Part shown: piece by piece, positions 24,244 to 36,518 of the stretch
How the letters are laid out: every line of letters begins with the position of its first letter
How positions within the stretch are numbered: position 1 is the stretch's first letter
Assembly (NCBI GenBank): GCA_018343915.1
Contig: JABRWF010000006.1
Location: 868,001 to 932,000 of the forward strand
Length of the DNA: 64,000 bases
Direction of reading: 5' to 3'
Source of the DNA: Agroathelia rolfsii
Taxonomy: Eukaryota > Basidiomycota > Agaricomycetes > Amylocorticiales > Amylocorticiaceae
Translations under genes and position numbers: made by a program
Notes under the pieces: generated by a model
Databases searched by the model: none
What the model saw: the letters and a program-made list of their open reading frames with translations, nothing else
Told to the model about the DNA's origin: nothing

Positions 24244-24772
24244 ACTTGTGGAGTAGAATAGGGCGGAGTAACTACATGTATCCTGCGCTCCTAATTATCA
24301 CCACCCATCTTTTCAACAAACAACAACAAAAAAAGGAAACGAATATCCATTGTCGCTCTAATCGTAACTATGATACAAATGTACACATTATTCATGTGCA
24401 TGATTAAGAGCCAACCTGTGAACCCAGGGAAGAGAAGAAAAAAATGAAGATAGTGACAGAGGAAATGTAATGTGTGGAGAGAGAGAAAAAGAAAAAGAAA
24501 AAAAAAAGGTTGATAATTATACAAGGAAAGTTGATGAGAAAAGTCGAGACAGTAGATCAGCAAGTCAAGAAAAAAGTGCATCAGGTAGCCGCGCAGGAAG
24601 CAAGAGAAAAAGAGAGAGAAACAAATAAATATGGTCATTATGGGTGAGAAACCCCATAGTCATCGCGGCACCATGAACAACAAAGAAAAAAAGAAAAAAG
24701 ATGAAAAACGGTAAGTATCAAAAGTCATTATCATCATCTACGACGACAACAAACGGCAGAATGACGGTTGCT
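24244..24772. other. Convergent intergenic region COQ11 / adenylate kinase
   Basis: About 530 bases between the stop codons of two convergent genes. Purine-rich on the + strand (long GAAA/AGAG stretches around 24430-24720), as often seen in 3' flanks. No gene. Confidence 0.5.
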
Positions 24773-25994
<1,222 letters not shown>

Positions 25995-27995
25995 GGGGAC
26001 AACTACAAACAGCCAAAAACCCAGCAAGATGGTTGGAGGAAAAGGAAGGGTAAGGGCAAGGGGAGATATAAGCTGGGCGTTGGGATAAGCGGCTGCGGGG
26101 TTATAAGACTATAGGCGCAGTATCATACGCGGCGGCCTACTATGGGGCCATACAGTAAGAAAGTCCTGCGAGTGGGAAATTGGGCCCCCACCGTTGGGGA
26201 TGCGCCCTTTGATCGTTCACACGGCGCCGAGTGGTACGATACACTGCAATGATTTATTGGTACGTATACAGAACTGCTCAAGGCATTCATGGGCTGCTGC
26301 ATCCCTGGACAGGCAGGGTACAGTATTGCCATTAACTACTCATTCGAATATTCAAAGCATTACTGCTTCTTTCAGCGTCATGCGGCCATCACATGCGGAT
26401 TTTGCGCGGCTGACTTGACCTTTCCATTTCAATGTCCACTTTATTCCGCTACAACTGTTGCACTTGAATGATTCAGCTCGTTTAGCTCTGTTATAGGCTC
26501 TCCAAGCTCGGATGTGGAGAACATACGTTTTTACCGCAGTGCCTCTTTGTCCCTTAGCTTCGTGTCCACTGGCATCTGGTATCTCGATCTAGTACATGTG
26601 TTGTTGCAGTGAATTTCGGCATGCATATCTCATTAGGAGGTAGTACCTTTGTTGATGCTAAATCAATTGTGCTGAATCCTGTGGGTCTTCCTGGATCCCA
26701 GACTTCAGCGCAATGGCCCGTCTATCAAAAATGTTTTATCCCCGGCATTTTAAGACTGTGCAGTGATCACAGAAATCTAAAGGCCTAGAATGAATGCCGT
26801 ACCAGCGGGTTCTGCAGATCATCTCACTTGGGTACCACAAGTTCTTACAACAAGACCCAATCTCCTCATTCACGATGTTACCTTTTGAGCATCGCCCTAT
26901 CCTCACCACGCGGGACCACGAACACTCTAGCTGCCACCAAAGAGAGTTACGTCAGTGTAAGCTACCATCAAGATCAACTTGAACATTCCCATGCCACACT
27001 CAAACAGATAGAACGACCTACTAGTTAGTACTTTCGGTTATCAAGCTAAAGATACCCAGACGCAAACCATGTGTAGTGGCACTTTTATTTATATCTTGCT
27101 CACTATGCCATAGATCCCCCCCCCCCCCTGTTACAACAAACATCATCAGATTTGACTGACCAGGAGATCTCATTGAATTTGTTAGAAGAGGTCCGAGTCG
27201 TCGCCATCAACTGACAAGATCTCTGCTTCGGCTTATCAACGCATCAGTCACATACGCAACGCAAGTCGTGGCTTATGTTGCTATGCAGCTTTACGCCCGA
27301 CCATTCTTTTTTTCTGCTGATCCCAGTTGCCATAGCCAATTCATTTTATTCAATCGCTTAACATCTGGATTGTTGTCAATACTATCATAGACCTGACAGT
27401 TGTCAGTTACAGCTTTGATTTATTTGATTTCAAGACTGTATATGGATCATAGAGGGCTTGTTTATGACCCGTCATATGCATAGCCAAGGAATGAATTGAT
27501 CGTAATGAACGTAGCGCCAACTCGAAATGTCGCAACAAATTCGTTAGGTTTCGTGGCCAAGAATTCATTTCTTTATTCGGATCCTTTCTCCCTCAGGCTT
27601 ATCTTGACAAGGAACCTATACGGTCATTACTAAGAGTACCGCCGACAACAAGCCTTGACGTTGATGTTACTGTACCGGCGCATGTATTGCTGTCCAAGTA
27701 AACTGGTACCGCGGCTCCAGTAACGCCTGAATGTGATGACGCCCATGGTCTCTTCGACGCCAATGGATCCAAACTCTCCATAATAAGTATGTATATCAAC
27801 CAAGAGCCCGAACATACGTATTCCTCGGAGCGGCAGTATCTCTGCATACGATGCTCGACTGATGGTAACGCTGTCGATTAGCAGAATTGTGGCTGCCAAG
27901 TATACCCAGATATGACTATTGATGTAAACTTGAACAAGCCAGGGTAGGACGGAAACACAGTCCGAGAATAGTGTCATTACATTTTACGTGCATGC
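25995..27995. other. Gene-poor 2-kb stretch
   Basis: No supported gene. It contains the promoter of adenylate kinase at its left end and the 3' flank of CSM3 at its right end. A C tract lies at about 27117-27128. A minus-strand open frame (27630-27977) has a hydrophobic start (YINSHIWVYLAATILLID) but no partner exon and no family match I can name; it might be a relic of a membrane protein gene. Confidence 0.45.
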
Positions 27996-29600
27996 TCACA
28001 TGTACATATCATCCAAAGTATCGTCTTCTGATGGTGGTGGTACTGCTGTTGCTGGAGGCGCTGGTGGAGGTGGTGGCTCCGCCACCGTCGTCGTAGCAGC
28101 TGCCTTCCGTTTAGCATCGTTGTCTCGCTCTATCTCGTCCATAACATCCCACATCTCTTCATCATCATCATCATCAGCAGCCGCTGCCATTATCTTCGGT
28201 GCCGATGAAGGTTGAGCGCCACTCGTTCGAGGCGCCTGTACAGGCGCGGATGGCGGTGCATCCAGGGCGGCCCACATCTCCTCGTCCTCGTCGTCGATAT
28301 CAGATGCCCTTGATAGGCTTGCGGCCGAAGGCCCTGACTTGGCCGAGGCACCAGAGGCAGATTGTAGAGCCGCCAAGCGCGCCTCTTCAGCACGGATAAT
28401 CTCGTCCAGATCGAAATCATCCTGCTCCTCCGGCGCCCTAGATGATGCAGACGCCGAAGACAGTGGCTGCGTCCCCGCTTGTTGCTGTCTCTGGCGTTCC
28501 TCCTCGGCGCGGATGATAGCATCGATATCAAAATCATCATCATCTTCTGGTTCAGATGACGGTGGAGGCAAGGTGGGTGCATGTGCAGATTCAGCACTAT
28601 CTGATTCAGCACCGCCTAAGCGGAGTCGATCCCGTATAGATATTATTGTATCCCCTCCTTCCTCGTCTTCATCTTCGTTATCTGACCCCTGGGCAGGCGG
28701 TCGGCCGTTAATAAGACCCTTGGCTTCGTCGCGCCAGACGCTCAGGGCGACCTAGATGTCAATAGAAAGTAGGTCAGCAGACTGTAAATGTGGATAATAA
28801 TTACAAGGAAATGAATGGATTAGCTATTCACATTCATCCGTTTGGAATGACACACTTTCTCCACTCTATCGACCGTATCTCGGAACTGGGTCTTAGGGTA
28901 GAGTTTATGCGCCCAAAAGTGGTATACTTTTAGCAGTCGTGCTAAATCAGCCTCCTGCAAGAACCAACAGAAATACAAAAAATATTAGAATTGAAAGAGC
29001 CGCATGAATAATCAAAGAAAGCATGAAGCCCGCGCGTCCTACTTCATGACCCTTGCCTTTAACCTTGAACCCCTTCAAGTTCTTGATTAACGCTGGAAAG
29101 CCGTCCTCGCTCAGGAGACGGGCTTCGTTCAATGGTGGTGCCCGTTTGATAGGTTTCTTCTCCCCTGCGGAGTCCTTGTCCTTCCCCTTAGCCGGCGTAC
29201 CAGCATCGCCCATGTCACGAGGAGGTGAGCTGCTCGGCATGATACGATGTCTGCCAGGCATCGAAGATGGTGGCCCTTGGCTGCTGCCCATAGACTGGGC
29301 ATTACGAGCATCTGCTTGGCGCTTGAGGGCGTCTAGGTCGAGGGCAGGGGCAAGCGCCCTCAGCTCCCCGTCATCTTCGAGATCGTCGAGATCGGCAAAG
29401 AGCGCATCGATATCAGCACGCGCCGAGGCTGCACGTGAGGGAGATGTACGGGTAGGTGTTTTAGGCGCCGTCGCATGGGCACTTCCAATAGTATTGTTGT
29501 CATCAGGGTCAGGTAGGAAGAGCGACTCAGTAGAACGGCTTGCTTGGGCTATGGTGTTTTCCACGGGGTCGTCCCAGATACCATCGAGCGAAGTAGACAT
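27996..29600 (-). CDS. CSM3: Replication fork protection complex subunit Csm3/Swi3 (TIPIN)
   Basis: 478 aa from three exons (29043-29600, 28832-28954, 27996-28751). With Tof1/Swi1 (Timeless) it protects stalled replication forks and supports checkpoint signalling and cohesion. The Swi3 domain runs about residues 155-230: LNEARLLSEDGFPALIKNLK, FKVKGKGHE, then exon 2 with DLARLLKVYHFWAHKLYPKT and FRDTVDRVEKVCHSKRMN. The rest is acidic and disordered. The C-terminal half carries two copies of DDFD(I/L)D(A/E)IIRAEE and two of DEEMW, the last followed by DVMDEIERDNDAKRKA. The protein is longer than yeast Csm3 (about 317 aa) because of this tail. Divergent from NTM1 across 284 bases. Confidence 0.9.
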
Positions 29601-29884
29601 GAGGATAATTAGGTTCCTTTTCTTTAATCAGGAATTTTCAGATAGCAATAATCCCAGTAAATGAGACTAAAACGTCTGCTTTAGCTTAGAGAGGAAGGCG
29701 CGGAGAGTAATATGGCAGAGGTCGAGCGCGTTGTTTGTCTCTGTTGACGCGTTCTAAAGCAGCTGCCACTTTGAGAGTACAAGCAATTGGTCACAATTAC
29801 GATCATCATCATTATCAAGGTTAAGAGAGAACTCTACAAGCACTTCTGCATACACTCTTGGTTTCTACGACTCTGTGATTGATA
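29601..29884. promoter_or_regulatory. Divergent promoter region CSM3 / NTM1
   Basis: The 284 bases between the two start codons must serve both genes. No TATA box is obvious; a TCATCATCATTATCA stretch lies near 29804. Confidence 0.5.
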
Positions 29885-32107
29885 ATGGACGTCGAGCAAA
29901 AAAACATACCTGATCCCGATGTGAGGTTTGGCATTGATTACTGGACTCAACAGCCCGCTAGCCTGGATGGCGTCTTGGGTAAGTGCAAAATGTCCCGGGC
30001 ACACATGCAGTAGTGATCTACCCTCCCCCTGCTTCCCGTATATGATGGCCTACTGGCAACGCCGATATCTCACGGTGATGTTTTACTGGGAGGATCAACA
30101 CGGCCCTTCTGTATTATTTATTGATTCTGTTTTTCTCGTTATGATCAGGCGGCTTCGGCACTGGTGTAAGTTGTTCGCCATCATTATTATCTACTTCCCT
30201 TCATTTCCTCGGGGTGAAAAAAAAAAAAAAAGGAATCATCACATGAAATAATTTCGTGTTGTGCAGTGCCTAAATGACCTTGCTCCCTGCACCTCTTGAT
30301 ATCCTGAAATCATGCATAGCATGGGCAAAAAAAAAAAAAAAATTATGCGATCCGGTCCTCGCACTCAAAATATACTTTTTCATGATGCACAATGACTGGC
30401 AACAGTGCCAATGGCACTTTTGGGAGTGCAAATCCGCTCATTCGCATTCATACATTTTTCATGATTCATGAAAAGAAGAAGTCTGTTCATATCAAAAAAA
30501 TAAAATAAAATACAAATGTAATAATGATGACATGCTTGTTAATTTTCATATTGGCATTGTTTACAGAGTCTTCCTCGCGTCGATGCTCTGGGATCACGCC
30601 AGTTCCTGCTTTACCTGCGACCGGACCTGTGCACGGTTCCTTCCGCTATCAGACCGCTCTCTTCCACCAGACTGTTGGAAACACAAGATGAAGGCGAAGA
30701 AGAAAAAGAAGAAGAAAAACAGGATCAAGGGAAAGGAACGCCGAGTGCTCCTTCTGCCTCTCTTGGCAGCAGCAGGGTGAGGAAACAGCCGCAGACGAGG
30801 AAGAAGAGGAGAGTACGAGCCCTCGACGTGGGCGCCGGCATCGGCCGTGTGACGTCAACGGTGCTCCTTCATCTCGTCGACGATGTGGTCCTGCTCGAGC
30901 CTGTGGAACCGTTTATCCAGCGGGCTATTGCCCTGGGTCGTGCGAGCGAGACGGACGACGAGGATGTTGGGCACACACCTCCGACGAGTAACAATCGTGA
31001 TACTCCTGCAGTTTCCGGATCGACAGCATGGCGCAGCGAGGCTACGATGGGAACGGAGGTGTCAGGACGAGTGGAAGCGGAAGGGGATGGTGATGATGAG
31101 AATAAGGCCAGGGAGGAGGCAGATGAGCCAAAACAGCCGAAGTGGAAAGGCATCAAAAACAAAACGAAAAGCGTAACGTTCATCCAGGCTACGCTGCAAG
31201 ATTTTGATCCGTTGCACCCGCCTCAAGCATTGGCGCGCGTCGGCTACGTTCCATCTGTCACACAAAGCTTGCTCAATACGCAAGAAAAACAAGCAGCAAC
31301 TTCTTCAATTAGTGAGGACACGGGCACGAAGCAACATGGGGTGCTAAATGAGGGAGAAGAAGTAGGATTCGATGTGATCTGGTGCCAGTGGTGCCTCGGC
31401 CACCTAAGCGACGTCGACCTCATCTCTTTCCTTGAGCGCAGTCGTTCAGCTCTGCACGATGAACCCCTCCAAGGAGGAGTAGCAGGAGTAGGTAGGCCGC
31501 TCATCGTTGTGAAAGAAAATGTGTGTGCGGAACCGGAAGGTGTGCCGCTCACGGTGTTTGACCCAGAAGACTCAAGCTTGACGAGGTTCGTTTGCCCCCC
31601 CCCCTCACTACTTGTTCCGTTCCTGATCCTTATCTCTTCCTACTTCCATCTTTTTCCCTTTCTTCTTTCTCTCGTCTTCTGCTGCTTCTTCGTACCCTTT
31701 CCCTGTATTCTTTCAACTTTCTGTTCTTCTCCTGTTACGTTCTTCTTCGCCTTTCATCTCTCCTCAAAATTCCTTTTTTTCGGAATGGAGTATACCGCCG
31801 ATGCTACAGGCACCTCGGTACACACCTATTTGGGCACATTCACATTCACATAACAAGCCATGGATGATTTATTAAAAAAAATCCATCACCTTGTTGTCAT
31901 CATGATTTGCTAATTGATCCCCCCCCCTTCCCCCGGTGATTTTCGCTTGGATACTAACAAACCATTGCATCCGTGCATGACGCGCGTACACACATATACA
32001 GAGGCGACCTCGCGTGGAAGAAGATATTCGAAACTGCCGGTCTCAAGATCGTACGGGAGCAAGTGCAAGAAGGGTTCCCGGAGGGGATTTACACTGTCAA
32101 AATGTAA
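29885..32107 (+). CDS. NTM1: Protein alpha-N-terminal methyltransferase 1 (NTM1/NRMT-like)
   Basis: 411 aa from four exons: 29885-29978, 30149-30165 (17 bases), 30567-31585, 32002-32107. It methylates the alpha-amino group of proteins beginning with X-Pro-Lys (Tae1/NRMT family) using SAM. Visible motifs: DYWTQQPASLDGVLGGFGTG with the second Gly-rich part encoded by the micro-exon; SLPRVDALGSRQFL; SAM motif I RALDVGAGIGRVTSTVLL; VVLLEPVEPFI; FIQATLQDFDP; FDVIWCQWCLGHLSDVDLI; LIVVKENVC; DLAWKKIFETAGLKIVREQV and a GIYTVKM end. Usual family length is about 220-260 aa; the excess comes from two charged inserts, one K/E/Q-rich before motif I and one acidic between motif I and FIQATLQ. Introns 1, 2 and 3 are longer (about 170-416 bases) than elsewhere in the window. 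Confidence 0.9.
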
Positions 32108-32803
32108 GTTGATGTTTCTTTCTGTTGATGAAATATGACATATGCGCCCTATCTATCTTGTCCAAAGTTCTGTCTATCAGTATGCATCATTCACACGAGA
32201 TTCAGAATGGTAAAAAAAAAAAAAGACAGCGGCGTGATTGATATGCACACACGTATAACATGCCACTCTTTTCGTTTTCCCCACCCCCACCCCCTTCTGT
32301 ACGCACTAGACTACTTTCATGCAAACAGATCGTTTTGACCTACTAGCGCGTGGGTTTGGAGCGGTGGTCTGGTTGTGCCTTGATGGTTTTGATCTTTTGG
32401 CTGTTCGCTCCAGCCCCCCCCCCCACTCCCTGCCCAGTCTTCCCCTGGTTTATTCTATTCTGATGATCTGTCCATGGTCCATGTTTCATTTCCCGCGAGC
32501 TAATAACGCTTGTTTACATTTCCAGGTATGCGCTGCGGTAGGAATTGCTTGTGTTCTATACACCCAAGAGCTACAAGGGAAAACAAAAGGAACGGGCTTT
32601 TTTTAATTTCATATGTCGGTGTGTATCATAGCCGTACAGACTCGTTCCGTGAATAGCCACAGATAGAGCCGACGTGAGTGAGTGGTGTTGGCGAAGCAAC
32701 AAGGGCGCGCACGCGCATCGCGGAGCCGCCGATGAAAGTAAAAAATAGAGCGAAATAGAGATAGAGACGGAGAAAGCAAAGGCGAGAAACTGAATGTATG
32801 CGC

Positions 32804-32848
32804 GCTTCGCTAAGCTTACCTAATAGGGAGGAGCTTGCTTAGCAAAGC
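32804..32848. repeat. Imperfect inverted repeat (12-base arms, 21-base loop)
   Basis: Arm 1 GCTTCGCTAAGC (32804-32815) pairs with arm 2 GCTTAGCAAAGC (32837-32848) at 11 of 12 positions. It could form a hairpin in the region between NTM1 and the MFS gene. Function unknown. Confidence 0.6.
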
Positions 32849-33936
32849 ACTCGCCCACGCAAACTTACGCGCGCGGCCATTATCACACCGGCTCCGGCAC
32901 AAGTGTAAAATCAAAACAACAACACCCCATTGATAGTTGATGAAGATTTTCTGTTAGTTCCGCCAACTTTTTCTCCTGCTATCCTTCTTCGTCTTTCTAT
33001 TCTTGGCTATGCCTCGTGGTGGTGGGTTGTGGGCACTGTGCATCGGAAGGTCCTCATGGAAATAAGAAGAGGCGCCCGATGATGGCAATGCAATGACAAT
33101 ATCGTCTCTCTGGCATTCACCAGCCCAGGCCAGCAGGCCGTTGGTATGAAAAACTTTCCTTCTTCGCTTTCCTTACTATGCCTACACATATTTATGTGTT
33201 GTGATGGGTGATGATCATTGTTTTTGTCAAGACGGAAGAAACGGTAGTGTAGCAGCAGCCACAAAGCAATAGTGCGCTTGGTGCCGACTGATGATGCTGA
33301 TGTTTCTTGTGTGTGCCTGGTGCAAGGGCACCAGCGGGGCGGATGCGGACACGGCAAGATAGATCTATGGAGAAAAAGAAATGGATGCGGGTGTAGTGGG
33401 CCGGAAGCATTCCGCCCAAGTGTGGTGTGATGCTGCGGGGCATGAATTCGCCGGAGGGGGTTTTTCTTTTCTTTTCTTTCGTGGAAGAACCAAGTCGACG
33501 AAGCTTTTTACCGTTTTTGGTATGCACGCTCTCTTCCCCTTGCACCAACGGCCGAAATCTTTCCAGCCACTATATTCTCCGCTTTCGGGGAGACACCTAA
33601 TATGGATTAGCCTATTTATTTAGCTGCTTTTGGTCAAAGCAGTCCGGGAAGAATGTTAGTTTACAGGGGAACTGGAAAGCCGCTTGAGGCTGAGGGAAAG
33701 CGTGAAGCCAAAGCCAAATGGGAAAAAAGCACAAGACTGTTTAATTGAAGAAACAACGCAACAAATCAAACACCAAATGCTGTCACGCTCAGGGGCGATT
33801 TCCCTCAGGTATGACGATATCCTAACCTATCCTATTCAGTGTGGTGGATAGGGCCTGGATTACCGACTCAGGCATTTTCATTTGATGGGGAAACTTCAAC
33901 TGGGCAACTGGATCGGTTTGGCGACGGCGTAAACAG

Positions 33937-33959
33937 TTTTTTTTTTTTTTTTTTTTTTT
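33937..33959. repeat. Poly-T tract (23 bases)
   Basis: Uninterrupted T run upstream of the MFS transporter. It might act as a nucleosome-excluding element, or be the poly(A) end of an old retroposed sequence in minus orientation; no element body is visible beside it. Confidence 0.6.
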
Positions 33960-34232
33960 CTCTGGCCTAGATCGATAGGATGCATACACTATCAACTGCT
34001 AATCGCCGGAGACGAGGGCCGCGCCGTTCGCTCGCTCGCTGCTGTCTGTTCCGACGACGATGATGGTCGGATGGGCAGATGGCGGAAGCCCCATCACCGA
34101 TTTTCTGCTCTTCTTTCACGTGCTTCGCTGGGCCTTACCCAGGACCAGTCCAACAGCGTTACAATCAACCTTCGAACCGAAAGAAGGAGCCAAATCGTGC
34201 TGATATCTCGTTGCCCCCAGTTATTAGTGCGC

Positions 34233-34239
34233 TATATAG
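34233..34239 (+). promoter_or_regulatory. TATA-like box of the MFS transporter gene
   Basis: TATATAG lies 149 bases upstream of the start codon at 34388, followed by a pyrimidine-rich leader. The distance suits a fungal TATA promoter with a 5' UTR of about 100 bases. Confidence 0.45.
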
Positions 34240-34387
34240 GGCAGCCCATCTGCGCTCATCCTACATCTTCGTCTTCACCGGGCCCCCGTTCGCTGTTCCC
34301 CCCTCACTGCACTTTTTTGTATATTTTTTCGCAGTCCATCATCTCTCCCGGGTTTCTTCCATCATCTCTGCTACTGTTTGAAAAACC

Positions 34388-36518
34388 ATGTCTTCCCCCG
34401 CGTCGGACAAGCAGAGTGACCATTCGGTCCAACTCCAGAAGAAGCAGGAGCTTGATATCGAAGGCTCTCTCCTCGCTGCCGACAACATCGAGTCGATTGA
34501 GGAGCGTGCTCGTCTGGAGAAGAAGGTCTGGAAGAAATTGGATCTATGGATTCTGCCTATTGCAACGATGTTCTACCTCTTGTCTTTCCTGGTGAGCAAT
34601 TTTTCACTGTACCAAGCACCCTGGGCGTTCCCTAGACGCGGCCGATGAGCAATACAAAATATGATTGCTCCAGTCAGCGCTGGCAATGTGATGTGTGGTC
34701 CCATTCATTCATGATGATCCCATGCTACTTGCCGAACTGGTTGCCGTCGTATGATCGGGCTTCGATTACGTACTAATGTGACTCCGTTATTCTTAGGACC
34801 GGAGCAACATCTCCAATGCCCGCGTGGCCGGCCTGCAGAAGGAGCTGGGCATGACCAACAAGCAGGTCTGTATTTCTCTGATATTCCATTTGAAATGCCA
34901 TGTGCTCATGCCATGCTGCAAATTTACAGTATAGTATTGCTTTGACTGTCACTTATGTGTAAGAATCAGTTTCATATATTTCACCGAGCATGATCCTCCG
35001 TCGGCACTAGAGACTGAGAACTATTCACTTCACCCAGGCCCTACATTGCTGCCGAGCTTCCCAGCAACCTTCTTCTCAAGGTACAGAGTCTCGTTACTGA
35101 TGCGAACAGATAGCGTAGTCATGGCTAACCTTGAATGTCCTTTCTTCTTCGCAGGCCGTTGGCCCTAACCTCATGCTGCCCTCTATGCTCATGCTCTGGG
35201 GCTTCGTTACCATCATGCAGGGCCTCGTCAAGTCCTACTCCGGCCTCCTTGCCTGCCGTTTCTTCCTTGGTCTCTTCGAGGGTGGTCTTTTCCCCGGTCT
35301 TGTGCTCTACCTGTCCTGGTTCTACCCAAGGTCCCGCTTGAATACTCGGTAGGTTAATTGCTGATCGATGCTTTGCGGCTCTGATCCCTTCACGCCTGAT
35401 TCTGATATCACCTATTCAATGTAGTGTATCTACCTTCTTTGCATCTGCGTCTCTGTCGGGTGCATTCTCTGGTCTGCTTGCGGCTGCTATCATCAACCTC
35501 AACGGCAAGGGCGGTCGTCCTGGCTGGTCCTGGATCTTCATCCTTGTAAGTCCCCGAAAGCACGCTCACACGCCGGGCATTTACTAATTCCCATCGCAGG
35601 AGGGTCTCTTCACTTTCCTCTTTGCCCTGATCTCGTACTTCATCCTGCCCCGTTCCGTCGAGCGTGCCCGCTTCCTCAGTGAACGCGAGAAGACCTACGT
35701 TCTGTCTGTCCTCAGGGCTGACGGTGCCCTCGGTGGTAGTGACTCCGAAGATGGCTTCAGCAAGGCCGAGATGTTGAAGGCATTCCTCTCACCCCAGGTC
35801 TGGTTCATGGCTCCCATCCTCTTCTTCAATGGTGTCACCCTCTATGGTCTTGCATAGTATGTCATGATTCTCTTCTGGCCCTCAGGAAGACAATATACTA
35901 ATATGTTCTCTATCTAGCTTCGAGCCTAGCATTGTTGCCAGCATGGGTTACACCGGCACCAAGGCCCAGCTCTACAGTGTCCCCCCCTTCGCTGCTGCCT
36001 TTGTTATCAGCATGATCTTTGCCTTCATCTCCGACCGCTACCGTGCCCGTGGTATCATCACCGCATTCTCCTCGGTGCTTGCCATCATCGGCTTCTCCAT
36101 GTTCTACACAGCCAAGCACAACAACATCCGTTACGCCTCCCTCTTCTTCAGCGTACCCGGCGCCTACCTCAGCGCACCGACCATCACCACCTGGGTCGCC
36201 AACAACTCTGCACCCGCCACGCGCCGTGCCACGGCTGTGGCTATCGCCTTCATCCTCACCAACGCGGGCGGCATCACCGCCACCTGGTTGCTCGGCTCGA
36301 TCTCGCCTGCGCCATACTACAAGAGCGCGACACGCGACTTCATTATTATGAGCGTGCTCATGTTCCTGTTCTCGATCGTCAACACGACCTATCTCGCGCT
36401 GGAGAACAGGAAGAAGAAGATCATCCGTGAGCAGGCCGCTGCCGAGGGTAAGGAGAAGACCTTGGCAGAGGAGCCTGGTCTTGGCGACAAGAGCGCCTGG
36501 TTCGTGTACACCACGTAA
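34388..36518 (+). CDS. MFS transporter, anion:cation symporter family (allantoate permease-like)
   Basis: 505 aa from eight exons: 34388-34591, 34797-34865, 34930-34958, 35038-35080, 35155-35348, 35425-35545, 35600-35856, 35918-36518. Plasma-membrane symporter with about 12 membrane spans and a charged cytosolic N-terminus. Family features: KKLDLWILPIATMFYLLSFL, DRSNISNARVAGLQKELGMT, VPYIAAELPSNLLLK, CRFFLGLFEGGLFPG, LYLSWFYPRS, a middle loop ending KAEMLKAFLSP, and TTWVANNSAPATRRATAVAI. The Dal5/Tna1 group moves organic anions such as allantoate, nicotinate or other vitamins with protons; the exact substrate is open. Codons strongly favour C in third position and the promoter has a TATA box and CT-rich leader, both suggesting high expression. 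Confidence 0.92.

Larger units (their letters stand above)
32108..34387. other. Long intergenic region upstream of the MFS transporter
   Basis: About 2.3 kb with no supported gene. It contains the NTM1 3' flank, a 12-base inverted repeat (32804-32848), a CG-rich patch near 32700-32880, a 23-base T run (33937-33959) and a TATA-like box (34233-34239). The last 130 bases before the transporter ATG are pyrimidine-rich, as in strong fungal promoters. Confidence 0.5.

Noticed and set aside
27630..27977. Minus-strand frame with a hydrophobic start, possibly a membrane protein relic
   Set aside because: Only one hydrophobic segment, no ATG context, no further exons in either direction and no match to the RCYVI or ESAAPC blocks of the 7TM family in this window.
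32640..32900. Possible tRNA or structured RNA in the CG-rich patch after NTM1
   Set aside because: No A-box/B-box pair or cloverleaf could be drawn; only the simple inverted repeat at 32804-32848 is supported.
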